This document shows positions 1-6,683 of a DNA stretch of 10,647 bases, piece by piece. The DNA comes from Pseudomonadota bacterium (lineage in GTDB: Bacteria > Pseudomonadota > Gammaproteobacteria > Burkholderiales > Burkholderiaceae_C). Numbering within the stretch: the stretch's first letter is position 1; each line of letters starts with the position of its first letter. The position numbers and the translations under genes were made by a program. The stretch covers positions 1-10,647 of the forward strand of contig JAFAGF010000305.1 in the NCBI GenBank assembly GCA_023422975.1. Reading direction: 5' to 3'. A model generated the notes under the pieces. It made no database searches, was not told the origin of the DNA, and saw only the letters and a program-made list of their open reading frames with translations.

Positions 1-618
1 GTAGCAGCCCGTTTGGGCGGGGGCGACCCCGGCAGCAATGCGCGCCTGCGCATGGCGATTGAAGCGGCCCGCAAGGCTTCCATGTCCAAAGAAACGCTGG
101 ACCGGGCGGTCAAAAAAGGCGCGGGCGTGGGCGCGGATGCGGTCAATTACGCCAGCGTGATTTTTGAAGGCTATGCGCCTCACCGCGTGCCCGTGATGGT
201 GGAGTGCCTGACCGACAACCCCAACCGCACTGCGCCCAATATGCGCGTGTGCTTTCGCAAGGGCCAGATGACTGCGGTGGCGTGGGACTTTGACCATGTG
301 GGCATGATCGAAGGCGAGGCCGAGGGCGGCGCTGACGTCGAGTTGGCCGCCATTGAAGCGGGCGCGCAAGACTTTGAAGCCGGTGACGAAGAAGGTGTGA
401 CGCTGTTCATTACCGACACCAGCGACCTGGACGCTGTGAGCAAGGCGCTGCCTGCGCAAGGCATCAAGGTGCTGTCAGTCAAGTTGGGCTACAAGGCCAA
501 GAACCCCGTGAGCATGGGCAGCCTGTCGGCCGAGCAGCAAGAGGAAGTGCAAGCTTTCTTGGCGGGTCTGGAGAACGACGACGACGTGCAGCACGTGTTC
601 GTGGGCCTGGTGGACTGA
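1..618 (+). CDS. yebC: YebC/PmpR/TACO1-family protein, 5'-truncated by the window edge
   Basis: The frame is open from base 1 ([10 protein letters not shown]) to a TGA at 616-618, giving 205 residues. YebC proteins are about 240 residues, so roughly 35 N-terminal residues lie outside the window; the in-frame TTG at 13 is not a credible start. Recognisable family motifs are the early [13 protein letters not shown] segment, the 'FEGYAP' block, the '[11 protein letters not shown]' block and the acidic '[10 protein letters not shown]' C-terminus. Family members were long described as DNA-binding regulators (PmpR). More recent work on bacterial and mitochondrial relatives (TACO1) points to a role in translation of difficult stretches such as polyproline, so the regulator label may not hold. 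Many proteobacteria have two paralogues (YebC and YeeN), and I cannot say which one this is. The gene ends before a strong terminator, so it is the last gene of its unit. Confidence 0.93.
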   Translation, partial: VAARLGGGDPGSNARLRMAIEAARKASMSKETLDRAVKKGAGVGADAVNYASVIFEGYAPHRVPVMVECLTDNPNRTAPNMRVCFRKGQMTAVAWDFDHVGMIEGEAEGGADVELAAIEAGAQDFEAGDEEGVTLFITDTSDLDAVSKALPAQGIKVLSVKLGYKAKNPVSMGSLSAEQQEEVQAFLAGLENDDDVQHVFVGLVD

Positions 619-662
619 TTGCGTAGCACAGCGTTCAAAGTCGCATCACGCGGCCTGCATGC

Positions 663-694
663 AAAAGGACTGCACCCGGCAGTCCTTTTTTTTT
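663..694 (+). terminator. Rho-independent terminator of yebC
   Basis: A perfect 11-bp stem is formed by aaaaggactgc (663-673) and gcagtcctttt (679-689), with a 5-nt loop and an uninterrupted T run to 694. It begins 45 bases after the yebC stop codon and points the same way. Confidence 0.93.
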
Positions 695-723
695 GGTTTG
701 AATTTTTGTCTAAATGAAAATGT

Positions 724-740
724 ATAGCTGCTGGCGCTTG
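724..740 (+). repeat. Left arm of a dispersed 'atagc...gcgcttg' intergenic repeat
   Basis: The 17-mer atagctgctggcgcttg lies between the yebC terminator and the IS. Its inverted counterpart is at 1607-1623 (14 of 17 positions agree), on the other side of the IS. Motifs of this type (atagctgctagcgctt) are, as far as I recall, abundant between genes in Comamonadaceae; that part is memory, not sequence evidence. Confidence 0.55.
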
Positions 741-832
741 TATTTAAAGGATTTTATGTAGATTTGGCGGGATTGCGCATGAGGTATGGAGATGGCGCCA
801 AGCGCTATATTCCATGCCTTTTCCGTTTCGCT

Positions 833-1572
833 ATGCAATGCCCTCGCTGTAATCACCATCACACACAAAAGATTGGCCTGAGCCGCCACAAACGACAAAG
901 ATGGATGTGCATGGGATGCCGCAGAACCTTTGGTGACAAGGACTTACGCCTCATCGATCCAAAGATCAAAGCACTGGCCTTGGCGATGTATGCCGAAGGT
1001 ATTGCCGCAAGAAAAATCGAACGTCTATTGCACGTGAGCCACAACGCAGTGTTGGGTTGGGTGCGCAAAGAAGTTGCTGGCAAAGCACTTCAAGCGCCAA
1101 CAGCCAAAGATCTAGCGGTCATTGAGGCCGATGAGATGTGGAGTTATGTGGGCTCAAAAAACAGCCCATCTGGTTGTGGTGGGCAATAGACAGGGCAAGT
1201 CACCAGATCGTCGGGTTTGCACTTGGGGAGCGAGGAACGAAAACAGCCAAAGTGCTGCAGCCTCAACTACCTATGGATGCGCATATCCATTACTGCACGG
1301 ATGCACATCGGCCTTACAAGGCCATCATCAAGGCTGAGCAGCACACGGTAGGCAAGGCTCATACCCATCACATTGAGAGTCTGAACAATAAGTTGCGTTG
1401 GTACTTGGCTCGGCTTGGGAGAAAGACGCATGCATATAGCAAGAGCGCTACCGCGCTCTTGCATTCGCTGCTATTTGTCTGGCAGCGCAAGTTTGGGGCA
1501 TCGTTGAAGCCCCAAACCGGGTACTTGCTGAGCAAACGATTGTGGGATCACGATATTCAAATACCTATTTAG
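833..1572 (+). CDS. IS1-family transposase (InsAB', produced by -1 frameshift)
   Basis: Two overlapping frames make one transposase. The upstream frame (ATG 833, stop 1187-1189, 118 aa) has an N-terminal zinc ribbon (C3-x2-C6 ... C26-x2-C29) and a helix-turn-helix at about residues 52-80. It then starts the catalytic domain with D100 in 'EADEMWSYVGSK'. A minus-one shift at 1156-1162 joins it to the frame ending at the TAG at 1570-1572, giving a 246-residue fusion that continues 'QPIWLWWAIDR' and supplies D157 ('CTDAHRPY') and E182 ('HHIESLNN'). The D-D-E order and the 'WLWWAID' context match IS1 InsAB', which is about 232 aa. By analogy with IS1, the unshifted InsA-like product should bind the ends and repress transposition. 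The ATG at 833 was chosen because the zinc ribbon begins two residues later; upstream in-frame starts at 779 (ATG) or 764 (TTG) are possible. No strong ribosome-binding site is seen. All key residues are present, so the element may be active. Confidence 0.87.
1156..1162 (+). other. Programmed -1 ribosomal frameshift site (A_AAA_AAC)
   Basis: Read in the upstream frame the bases are tcA AAA AAC, the classic slippery heptamer also used by IS1. Slipping back one base changes the frame to the downstream one exactly where the IS1-type catalytic domain continues without loss ('VGSKN' then 'QPIWLWW'). The upstream frame stops 25 bases later, at 1187-1189. Confidence 0.82.
1439..1462 (+). repeat. Perfect 10-bp inverted repeat inside the transposase gene
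   Basis: gcaagagcgc (1439-1448) and gcgctcttgc (1453-1462) pair perfectly around a 4-nt loop (tacc). The hairpin is in the 3' third of the transposase reading frame and is not followed by a T run, so it is not an intrinsic terminator. It could affect mRNA structure or stability; no function can be assigned. Confidence 0.6.
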
Positions 1573-1606
1573 CAATCCCCTCTACACCACCGAAATGCTG
1601 AATGAG

Positions 1607-1623
1607 CAAGCGCTGGCTGCTAT
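1607..1623 (-). repeat. Right arm of the 'atagc...gcgcttg' intergenic repeat
   Basis: caagcgctggctgctat is the near inverse of the 17-mer at 724-740. It lies downstream of the IS, directly next to the T tract of the liv terminator. The two arms may be halves of one palindromic repeat that the IS entered, or two independent copies. Confidence 0.5.
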
Positions 1624-1624
1624 C

Positions 1625-1653
1625 AAAATAAAAAGGCTTCACATGGAAGCCTT
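1625..1653 (-). terminator. Rho-independent terminator of the liv operon
   Basis: On the minus strand the stem AAGGCTTC / GAAGCCTT (1646-1653 and 1633-1640, 8 bp perfect, 5-nt loop) is followed by TTTTTATTTT. It begins 21 bases after the livF stop codon and is oriented to stop liv transcription before it enters the IS. Confidence 0.9.
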
Positions 1654-1674
1654 GGGGATTTGCGGGCCCAGTTG

Positions 1675-2406
1675 TTATTCGCCCAGATAGGCGGCGCGCA
1701 CCTTGGGGTCGTGCAGCAGGTTGTGGCCTGGGCCTTCCAGGGTGAGTTCTCCAGATTCCAGCACGTAGCCGCGCTGGCTCACTTCCAGGGCCAGGCGGGC
1801 GTTTTGCTCAATCAGCAAAATGGTGACGCCTTGGCTAGAGATGTCTTGGATCACTTCAAAAATTTTGTCCACCATGATGGGCGCCAGGCCCATGGTTGGC
1901 TCATCCAGCAGCAGCAGCTGTGGCTTGGACAAAATGGCGCGGCCCATGGCCAGCATTTGCTGCTCGCCACCGGACAAGGTGCCTGCAGTCTGTTTGCGGC
2001 GCTCTGCAAGGCGAGGAAAGCGCGCATACACCTGCTCCACCTCTTGCGCGATGGCAGCTTTGTCGGTGCGGCTGTAAGCACCCATGTGTAGATTTTCTTC
2101 AATGGTCAGCTGCGGGAAGATGCCACGCCCTTCGGGCACCATCACCAAACCCTGGCGCACCATGGCATGCACAGGCTGCCCTGCCAAACTCTGCCCTTTG
2201 TAGTGAATGCTGCCTGCTGCCAGTGGCACCAGGCCACAAATGGCGCGCAGCGTGGTGCTTTTGCCAGCACCGTTGGCGCCGATGAGGGCAACCAGCTCAC
2301 CGGGGTTGACGTGCAAGTTCAGCTGCCGCACTGCGCGGATGCCGCCGTAGGCAACATCGACGCCGCGAATATCTAGCATGGGGTGGGAAGCTGTCGCTTC
2401 AGTCAT
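1675..2406 (-). CDS. livF: LIV/HAAT-type amino acid ABC transporter ATPase LivF
   Basis: This 243-residue ATPase is one of the two nucleotide-binding subunits that drive import through LivH and LivM at the inner face of the cytoplasmic membrane. Walker A is GANGAGKST (43-51), the signature is LSGGEQ (144-149) and Walker B with the catalytic Glu is LLLLDEP (164-170). The segment after Walker B reads 'LLIEQNA'; Gln where most ABC ATPases have the switch His is normal for LivF. The 'VPEGRGIFPQLTIEENL' region is also typical. The ATG at 2406 was preferred to the longer frame because it is preceded by AGGAAGAG (2414-2421) and gives the family length. The start lies 8 bases inside the end of livG, so translation is probably coupled. 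It is the last gene of the operon and is followed by the terminator. Confidence 0.95.
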   Translation of the reverse strand: MTEATASHPMLDIRGVDVAYGGIRAVRQLNLHVNPGELVALIGANGAGKSTTLRAICGLVPLAAGSIHYKGQSLAGQPVHAMVRQGLVMVPEGRGIFPQLTIEENLHMGAYSRTDKAAIAQEVEQVYARFPRLAERRKQTAGTLSGGEQQMLAMGRAILSKPQLLLLDEPTMGLAPIMVDKIFEVIQDISSQGVTILLIEQNARLALEVSQRGYVLESGELTLEGPGHNLLHDPKVRAAYLGE

Positions 2407-3256
2407 GGCGCTTCTCTTCCTGGTGGGGTGTCGCAAGTTGGGGGTGCAGCAGCGGGTCTTGCGCGGCGCCTTTGCCCAGATAGGCCTCAATCACGTGTGG
2501 GTCGTGCTGTACGTCGTGTGGCAGGCCGTAAGACAGGACTTGGCCGTACTCCAGCACCAGCACGCGGTCGCACATATTCATGACCAACTTCATGTCGTGC
2601 TCAATCAGCAGCACGGTAATGCCGTCGTCGCGAATTTTTTCAATCAACGCGCGCAGCACCACGGTCTCGGAAGGGTTCATGCCGGCGGCAGGCTCATCCA
2701 GCGCCAGCAGCGCAGGGCGAGTGGCCAAGGCGCGGGCAATTTCCAGGCGGCGCTGGTCGCCATACGACAGGGACGACGCCACCTCGTTGGCCACGTGCGC
2801 AATGCCGACGTACTCCAGCAACTCCAGCGCCCGCGCTTGCGTGCGGGCCTCTTCTTCACGGGTGGCTTTGTTGCGCACAATCGCGCCCCAAAGGCCGGCC
2901 TTGGTGCGCAGGTGCTGGCCAATCATCACGTTTTCCAGCGCTGTCAGGGCGGCAAACAAGCGAATATTTTGGAAGGTGCGTGCCAGCCCTTGCTCGGCAA
3001 TTTGGTAGGGCTTGAGCTTGGTGAGCTCCACGCCGTTGAACAGACAGCTGCCCGACTCCGGGATGTACAGCGCCGTCATCACGTTGAACAACGTGGTTTT
3101 GCCCGCGCCGTTGGGGCCAATCAAGCCAAAAATTTCACCTTTGCGAATCTCAAAGCTCACATCTTTGAGCGCTTGCAGGCCGCCAAAGCGCTTGCTCAGA
3201 CCCTGGGCAATCAGCAGTGGTTCGCGGGCAGTGGAAGTGGTGGGCAATGCGCTCAT
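2399..3256 (-). CDS. livG: LIV/HAAT-type amino acid ABC transporter ATPase LivG
   Basis: This 285-residue ATPase partners LivF. Walker A is GPNGAGKTT (47-55), the Q-loop lies in 'ARTFQNIRLF' (about 92-101), the signature is LSYGDQ (163-168) and Walker B is LLALDEP (183-189). 'LLIEHDM' supplies the switch His. The long insert between Q-loop and signature with the 'EEEARTQARALELLEYVGI' helix is usual for LivG. The ATG at 3256 is preceded by AAGGAG (3265-3270), 8 bases away, and overlaps the livM stop codon as ATGA. After the typical C-terminal 'VIEAYLGKG' there is a short tail of about 20 residues rich in Pro, Gln and His that looks dispensable. Together with LivF it should couple ATP hydrolysis to uptake of branched-chain or other hydrophobic amino acids. 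Confidence 0.95.
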   Translation of the reverse strand: MSALPTTSTAREPLLIAQGLSKRFGGLQALKDVSFEIRKGEIFGLIGPNGAGKTTLFNVMTALYIPESGSCLFNGVELTKLKPYQIAEQGLARTFQNIRLFAALTALENVMIGQHLRTKAGLWGAIVRNKATREEEARTQARALELLEYVGIAHVANEVASSLSYGDQRRLEIARALATRPALLALDEPAAGMNPSETVVLRALIEKIRDDGITVLLIEHDMKLVMNMCDRVLVLEYGQVLSYGLPHDVQHDPHVIEAYLGKGAAQDPLLHPQLATPHQEEKRHD

Positions 3257-4347
3257 GCTTGTGGCTCCTTGCTCTGGTGGAGTTCGCGTTTGCGCACCTT
3301 GGAGGGCCAAAGGCCTTCAGGGCGGAAAATCATCACCGCAACCAGCGCAATGCCAAACAGCAGCATGCGGATGGCGTCGGGGTCAACGATCACATCGCCA
3401 AACAGGGTTTGCTGGATGGGTACCACCACGTTGCGCAGCACTTCCGGAAAGATGGACAGCAGCAGCGCACCGGCCACGACACCGGGGACATGGCCCATGC
3501 CGCCCAGCACCACCATGCACAAGATGGCAATGGATTCACTCAGGCCAAAGCTTTCAGGGCTGACAAAACCCTGCATGGAGGCAAACAAGCAACCGGCCAC
3601 GCCGCCAAAGCTGGCGCCCATGCCAAAGGCCATGAGCTTGATATTGCGGGTATTGATGCCCATGGCCTTGGCGGCCACTTCGTCTTCACGCACGGCCTCC
3701 CAGGCGCGGCCCACGCGGGAGTTTTGTAGGCGAATGCAGATGAAGATGATGGCAATGACGATCAGCATCAGCAGGTAGTAGTACTTTTCTGGCCCTGTGA
3801 TGCGAAAGTCCAGGATAGTTTCTGGCTTGCCCAGTGCCCAGTCACCGATTTTCACGGTATCGATGCGGTTGATACCTTGTGGGCCGTTGGTGATATTCAC
3901 CGGCGCATCCAGGTTGTTCATAAAGATGCGGATGATTTCGCCAAACCCCAGCGTCACGATGGCCAGATAGTCACCGCGCAACTTCAGCACCGGAAAACCA
4001 AGTGCTATGCCTGCCATAGCGGCCAAGGCAACGCCAATGGGCAATACCAGCCAAAAAGGCAGGTGTAAATCAAAGTGCGGTGATGCCAGCAAGGCCCAGG
4101 TATAGGCACCCACGGCATAAAAGGCGATGTAGCCCAGGTCCAGCAGGCCGGCAAAGCCTACGACGATGTTCAGGCCCAGTGCCAGCATCACATACAGCAG
4201 GGCGAAGTTGAGGATGCGAATCCAGCCTTGGCCGGCCGTGGCACCCAGCACAAACGGCAGCGCCAGCAGCACCGCACCAATCGCAAAGGCGCCCAGCCAG
4301 ACTTTGGCAGGTGTGCGAGCGGTGGAGGAGGAGAAGGTGTGGCTCAT
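3253..4347 (-). CDS. livM: LIV/HAAT-type amino acid ABC transporter permease LivM
   Basis: This 364-residue polytopic inner-membrane protein is one of the two transmembrane subunits. The N-terminal hydrophobic segments are followed by 'LNIVVGFAGLLDLG' (59-72), the 'LRGDYLAIVTLGFGEI' block (123-138) and the cytoplasmic coupling (EAA-like) loop 'GRAWEAVREDEVAAKAMGIN' (213-232), all hallmarks of LivM. The C-terminus 'IFRPEGLWPSK' is typical of the family. The ATG at 4347 overlaps the livH stop codon as ATGA and has a GGGAGA ribosome-binding site (4354-4359). The length is close to other betaproteobacterial LivM proteins and shorter than E. coli LivM, which has a longer N-terminus. Substrate specificity lies mainly with the binding protein and cannot be read from this subunit. 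Confidence 0.95.
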   Translation of the reverse strand: MSHTFSSSTARTPAKVWLGAFAIGAVLLALPFVLGATAGQGWIRILNFALLYVMLALGLNIVVGFAGLLDLGYIAFYAVGAYTWALLASPHFDLHLPFWLVLPIGVALAAMAGIALGFPVLKLRGDYLAIVTLGFGEIIRIFMNNLDAPVNITNGPQGINRIDTVKIGDWALGKPETILDFRITGPEKYYYLLMLIVIAIIFICIRLQNSRVGRAWEAVREDEVAAKAMGINTRNIKLMAFGMGASFGGVAGCLFASMQGFVSPESFGLSESIAILCMVVLGGMGHVPGVVAGALLLSIFPEVLRNVVVPIQQTLFGDVIVDPDAIRMLLFGIALVAVMIFRPEGLWPSKVRKRELHQSKEPQA

Positions 4348-5273
4348 GCGCGGTCTCCCGAGCGTTCACCCAAGAGGCCCGAGGGACGGAAAATCAGCAC
4401 GACGACCAGCACAATGAAGCTGAATACATCTTGGTAGTGGCTGCCGAACACCCCGTTGGTGAGGTTGCCGACATAGCCTGATCCCAGGGCTTCAATGAGG
4501 CCCAGCAGCAGGCCACCGAGCATGGCGCCGCCCAGATTGCCAATCCCGCCCAGCACGGCGGCCGTAAAGGCTTTGAGGCCCAGCATGAACCCCATGGTGT
4601 ACTGCGCCACACCGTAGTAGCTGGTGATCATGACACCCGCAATCGCCGCCAGTGCCGAACCAATCAGGAAGGCCGCAGAAATGACGGTGTTGATGTTGAC
4701 CCCCATCAGCCCTGCGACTTCGCGGTTTTGGGCGGTGGCACGCATGGCCATGCCCAGGCGGGTTTTGTGCACCAGCAGCAGCAAAGCAACCATGATCAGT
4801 GCAGAGCCCAGCATGATGGCAATTTGCAGCATGCTCAGCCGCGCATCGCCCATCTGGAAGACAGTGGGTTCAATGATGTGCGGGAAATTCAGGTAGTTGC
4901 GGCCCCAGAACATCATGGCGACGTTCTGGATGATGATGGACACGCCAATCGCGGTAATCAGTGCGGCCAGCCGAGGAGCACGGCGCAGTGGCCGGTAGGC
5001 GATGCGCTCGGCCGTCCAGCCCAGGGCCATACACACTGGAATGGAAACCAGCAGCGCTGCACCCAGTGCGACAAAGACGGACACGTCGCCATAGTGGCCC
5101 ACCAGTGCCAGCACAATGCTGGTGGCTGTCATGGCGCCAACCATGACCACATCGCCGTGGGCAAAGTTGATCAGGCCAATGATGCCGTAGACCATGGTGT
5201 AGCCCAAGGCAACCAGCGCGTACACGCTGCCTGCTGTCAGGCCGTTGATGATTTGTTGCAGAAAAATATCCAT
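4344..5273 (-). CDS. livH: LIV/HAAT-type amino acid ABC transporter permease LivH
   Basis: This 309-residue permease pairs with LivM. The N-terminal 'FLQQIINGLTAGSVYALVALG' region and 'INFAHG' (35-40) are characteristic of LivH. The coupling loop is 'TRLGMAMRATAQNREVAGLM' (171-190), followed by hydrophobic segments and the C-terminal 'IFRPSGLLGE'. The ATG at 5273 was chosen because it gives the family's usual N-terminus 'MDIFLQQ'; the longer open frame upstream is Pro/Arg-rich and runs through the stem-loop region. Unlike its neighbours this start has no good Shine-Dalgarno sequence (the preceding bases are GC-rich, ending gcgcccgtc). The 180-bp spacer from livK holds several stem-loops, so livH translation is probably weaker than livK. 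It overlaps livM by 4 bases. Confidence 0.94.
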   Translation of the reverse strand: MDIFLQQIINGLTAGSVYALVALGYTMVYGIIGLINFAHGDVVMVGAMTATSIVLALVGHYGDVSVFVALGAALLVSIPVCMALGWTAERIAYRPLRRAPRLAALITAIGVSIIIQNVAMMFWGRNYLNFPHIIEPTVFQMGDARLSMLQIAIMLGSALIMVALLLLVHKTRLGMAMRATAQNREVAGLMGVNINTVISAAFLIGSALAAIAGVMITSYYGVAQYTMGFMLGLKAFTAAVLGGIGNLGGAMLGGLLLGLIEALGSGYVGNLTNGVFGSHYQDVFSFIVLVVVLIFRPSGLLGERSGDRA

Positions 5274-5315
5274 GACGGGCGCGCCGGGCGGCGTGGGCGG
5301 TCGAAGGGGAAAATG

Positions 5316-5447
5316 AAAAGGGCGGATGCCTTTTTCGAGCAAGTTCCGGCATGACGGGGTGCCGGAAAGAGGGTTGCAGGGCAGTGCGACACGGCCCTGC
5401 AACAGCTCTGAAGGCAGCAAACCGTGTAGCCTGCAGCGCTTCAGAGC
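5316..5447 (-). promoter_or_regulatory. Four tandem stem-loops in the livK-livH spacer
   Basis: In transcript order the stems are: gctctgaag 5405-5413 with cttcagagc 5439-5447 (9 bp, 25-nt loop); gttgcagggc 5373-5382 with gccctgcaac 5394-5403 (10 bp, 11-nt loop); ttccggc 5344-5350 with gccggaa 5361-5367 (7 bp, 10-nt loop); and aaaagg 5316-5321 with cctttt 5329-5334 (6 bp, 7-nt loop), the last followed on the minus strand by CATTTTCCCC. All arms are perfect. The likely role is to protect the 3' end of the livK mRNA and/or partly terminate transcription before livH, as known for other binding-protein-first ABC operons. The role is inferred; the stems are directly visible. Confidence 0.65.
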
Positions 5448-5453
5448 AGGGCC

Positions 5454-6614
5454 TTATTTGGCCGAGTCAACGATGGTTTTGACCTCTTCCCACTTGCCGC
5501 CCTTGACGGTGTAGATGGTCACGGCGACTTCGTTCAGATCGCCGTTTTTGTCATAGGCGATATTGGCACTGGTTGCGCCGCTGCGCTTCAGGCCGGCCAG
5601 CTTGGGCAGGTACTTGCTGGCTTGGGCCGAGCCTGCTTGCTCCATGGCGGTGATCATGTTCCATGCGCCGTCGTAGGCGTAGGGGGCGTAGACGCCGGGT
5701 TCTACCTTAAAGCGTGCCTTGTACGCCGCTGCAAACTTCTCGCCTTGGGCCATGGTCTTCAGGGGCACGCCGGCCAAAGAAGCATAGGTGCCATTGGCGG
5801 CTTCACCAGCCAGCTTCAAGAAGGTGTCGCTGCGGGTCATTTCACCCGAAACCAGTGGTTGGGTAATGCCCAATGTTTGCATCTGGCGGCGCATCGGGCC
5901 GGACTGTGCATCCAGACCACCAAAGAAAATCGCGTCGGCGCCCTTGGCCTTGATGCTGGTCAGAATGGCGGTGAAGTCGCTGGCCTTGTCGGTGGTGTAC
6001 TCGCGAGCCACCACGGTGCCCCCCGCGCGCTTGACGGCGGCAATCACCTGGTCTGCCAAGCCCTGACCGTAGGCGGTGCGGTCGTCAATCACGGCCACTT
6101 TCTTGGCATTCAAGTCTTTGACCATGAAGACCCCCACGGCAGCGCCTTGCTGGGTGTCGCTGGTCATCATGCGGAAGGTGTTGTCATAGCCTTGCAGGGT
6201 GTATTCGGGCGAGGTGGCCATGGCGATCTGGGGGATGCCAGCATCGTTGTACACGCGCGAGGCGGGGATGGTGGTGCCCGAGTTGAAGTGCCCCAGCATT
6301 CCGTTGACCTTGGCATCTGCAATTTGCTGTGCCACTTGTACGCCGGTGCGTGGATCGGCCTGGTCGTCCTTGGACACCAGGACGAACTTGGCTTTGTCCC
6401 CATCCAGCTTGATGCCCTTGGCGTTGGCTTCTTCCAGTGCCAGGGTCAAGCCATTGCGCATGTCTTCACCGTAGTGGGCTTGTGGGCCTGTCAGCGGGGC
6501 CGCAAAGCCCAGACGAACGGTGGTTTCTGCGTGCGCTGCACTCATCAGGCCGCCAAAGGCGCAAGCAAGCGCCAAAGTGCTGGTCACGGTCTTGAAGGAT
6601 GGAGATTTTTTCAT
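5454..6614 (-). CDS. livK: Periplasmic LIV-type amino acid binding protein (LivK/LivJ family)
   Basis: This 386-residue type I periplasmic binding protein is the ligand-capturing subunit of the importer encoded downstream. It starts with a signal peptide: MKK, a hydrophobic core, then 'SAAHA' with likely signal peptidase I cleavage after residue 29. Cys18 is in the core but lacks a proper lipobox, so this is probably not a lipoprotein. The mature part begins 'ETTVRLGFAAPLTGPQAHYG'. 'GHFNSGTTIPAS' (108-119) aligns with 'GHLCSSSTQPAS' of E. coli LivJ/LivK, which holds ligand-binding serine and threonine residues. 'YGQGLADQV' and the 'VSGEM' glutamate are also conserved. The E. coli N-lobe disulfide is absent; the mature protein has no Cys. 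The ATG at 6614 has a strong AAGGAG nine bases upstream. Leu/Ile/Val is the default ligand, but proline or amides cannot be excluded, and the neighbouring putA makes proline worth considering. Confidence 0.93.
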   Translation of the reverse strand: MKKSPSFKTVTSTLALACAFGGLMSAAHAETTVRLGFAAPLTGPQAHYGEDMRNGLTLALEEANAKGIKLDGDKAKFVLVSKDDQADPRTGVQVAQQIADAKVNGMLGHFNSGTTIPASRVYNDAGIPQIAMATSPEYTLQGYDNTFRMMTSDTQQGAAVGVFMVKDLNAKKVAVIDDRTAYGQGLADQVIAAVKRAGGTVVAREYTTDKASDFTAILTSIKAKGADAIFFGGLDAQSGPMRRQMQTLGITQPLVSGEMTRSDTFLKLAGEAANGTYASLAGVPLKTMAQGEKFAAAYKARFKVEPGVYAPYAYDGAWNMITAMEQAGSAQASKYLPKLAGLKRSGATSANIAYDKNGDLNEVAVTIYTVKGGKWEEVKTIVDSAK

Positions 6615-6623
6615 GCGACGTTG

Positions 6624-6629
6624 CTCCTT
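6624..6629 (-). promoter_or_regulatory. Strong ribosome-binding site of livK
   Basis: AAGGAG on the minus strand, 9 bases before the livK ATG. It fixes the start and contrasts with the poor site of livH. The 69-bp putA-livK gap (6615-6683) shows no convincing terminator or promoter; the acag/ctgt and gcc/ggc pairings in it are too short to call. Confidence 0.75.
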
Positions 6630-6683
6630 AGTGGTGAAAGAAAAACAGGACTGTAAAAAGGCCTAGGGCTGAAGGGAATGGGA

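Larger units (their letters stand above)
758..1591 (+). mobile_element. IS1-family insertion sequence
   Basis: The element is defined by its two-frame IS1-type transposase. Imperfect terminal inverted repeats are visible. Left 769-787 (gggattgcgcatgaggtat) matches the reverse complement of 1561-1579 at 15 of 19 positions without gaps, and a gtaga / tctac pair lies just outside (758-762 and 1581-1585). The right repeat overlaps the end of the transposase frame, as is common in this family. A total of about 0.8 kb is right for IS1-type elements. I found no convincing 8-9 bp target duplication, so the exact ends may be off by about 10 bases on each side. The element is less GC-rich than its neighbours. 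It sits between two convergent terminators and disrupts no recognised gene. Confidence 0.8.

Noticed and set aside
741..1606. Target-site duplication of the IS
   Set aside because: No 8-9 bp direct repeat could be found by eye in the flanks, with several choices of element ends tried.
1675..2406. Gln in place of the switch His in LivF as a possible inactivating change
   Set aside because: The 'EQNA' sequence at this position is the usual state of LivF-type ATPases; the partner LivG has the His.
2378..3778. 466-codon open frame on the + strand opposite livG/livM
   Set aside because: It is a shadow frame from GC-rich codon bias. The opposite strand encodes clear ABC ATPase and permease motifs, and the + product has no recognisable domain.
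5274..5420. N-terminal extension of LivH to 5420
   Set aside because: It translates the stem-loop spacer into a Pro/Arg-rich segment foreign to the family, whereas MDIFLQQ at 5273 is the normal LivH start.
5622..6656. 344-codon open frame on the + strand opposite livK
   Set aside because: Antisense shadow of the binding protein gene. The Gly/His-rich translation has no recognisable features.
6615..6683. Possible terminator between putA and livK
   Set aside because: The only pairings (acag/ctgt with a 2-base loop, gcc/ggc 3 bp) are too short to form a stable hairpin, although short T runs follow.
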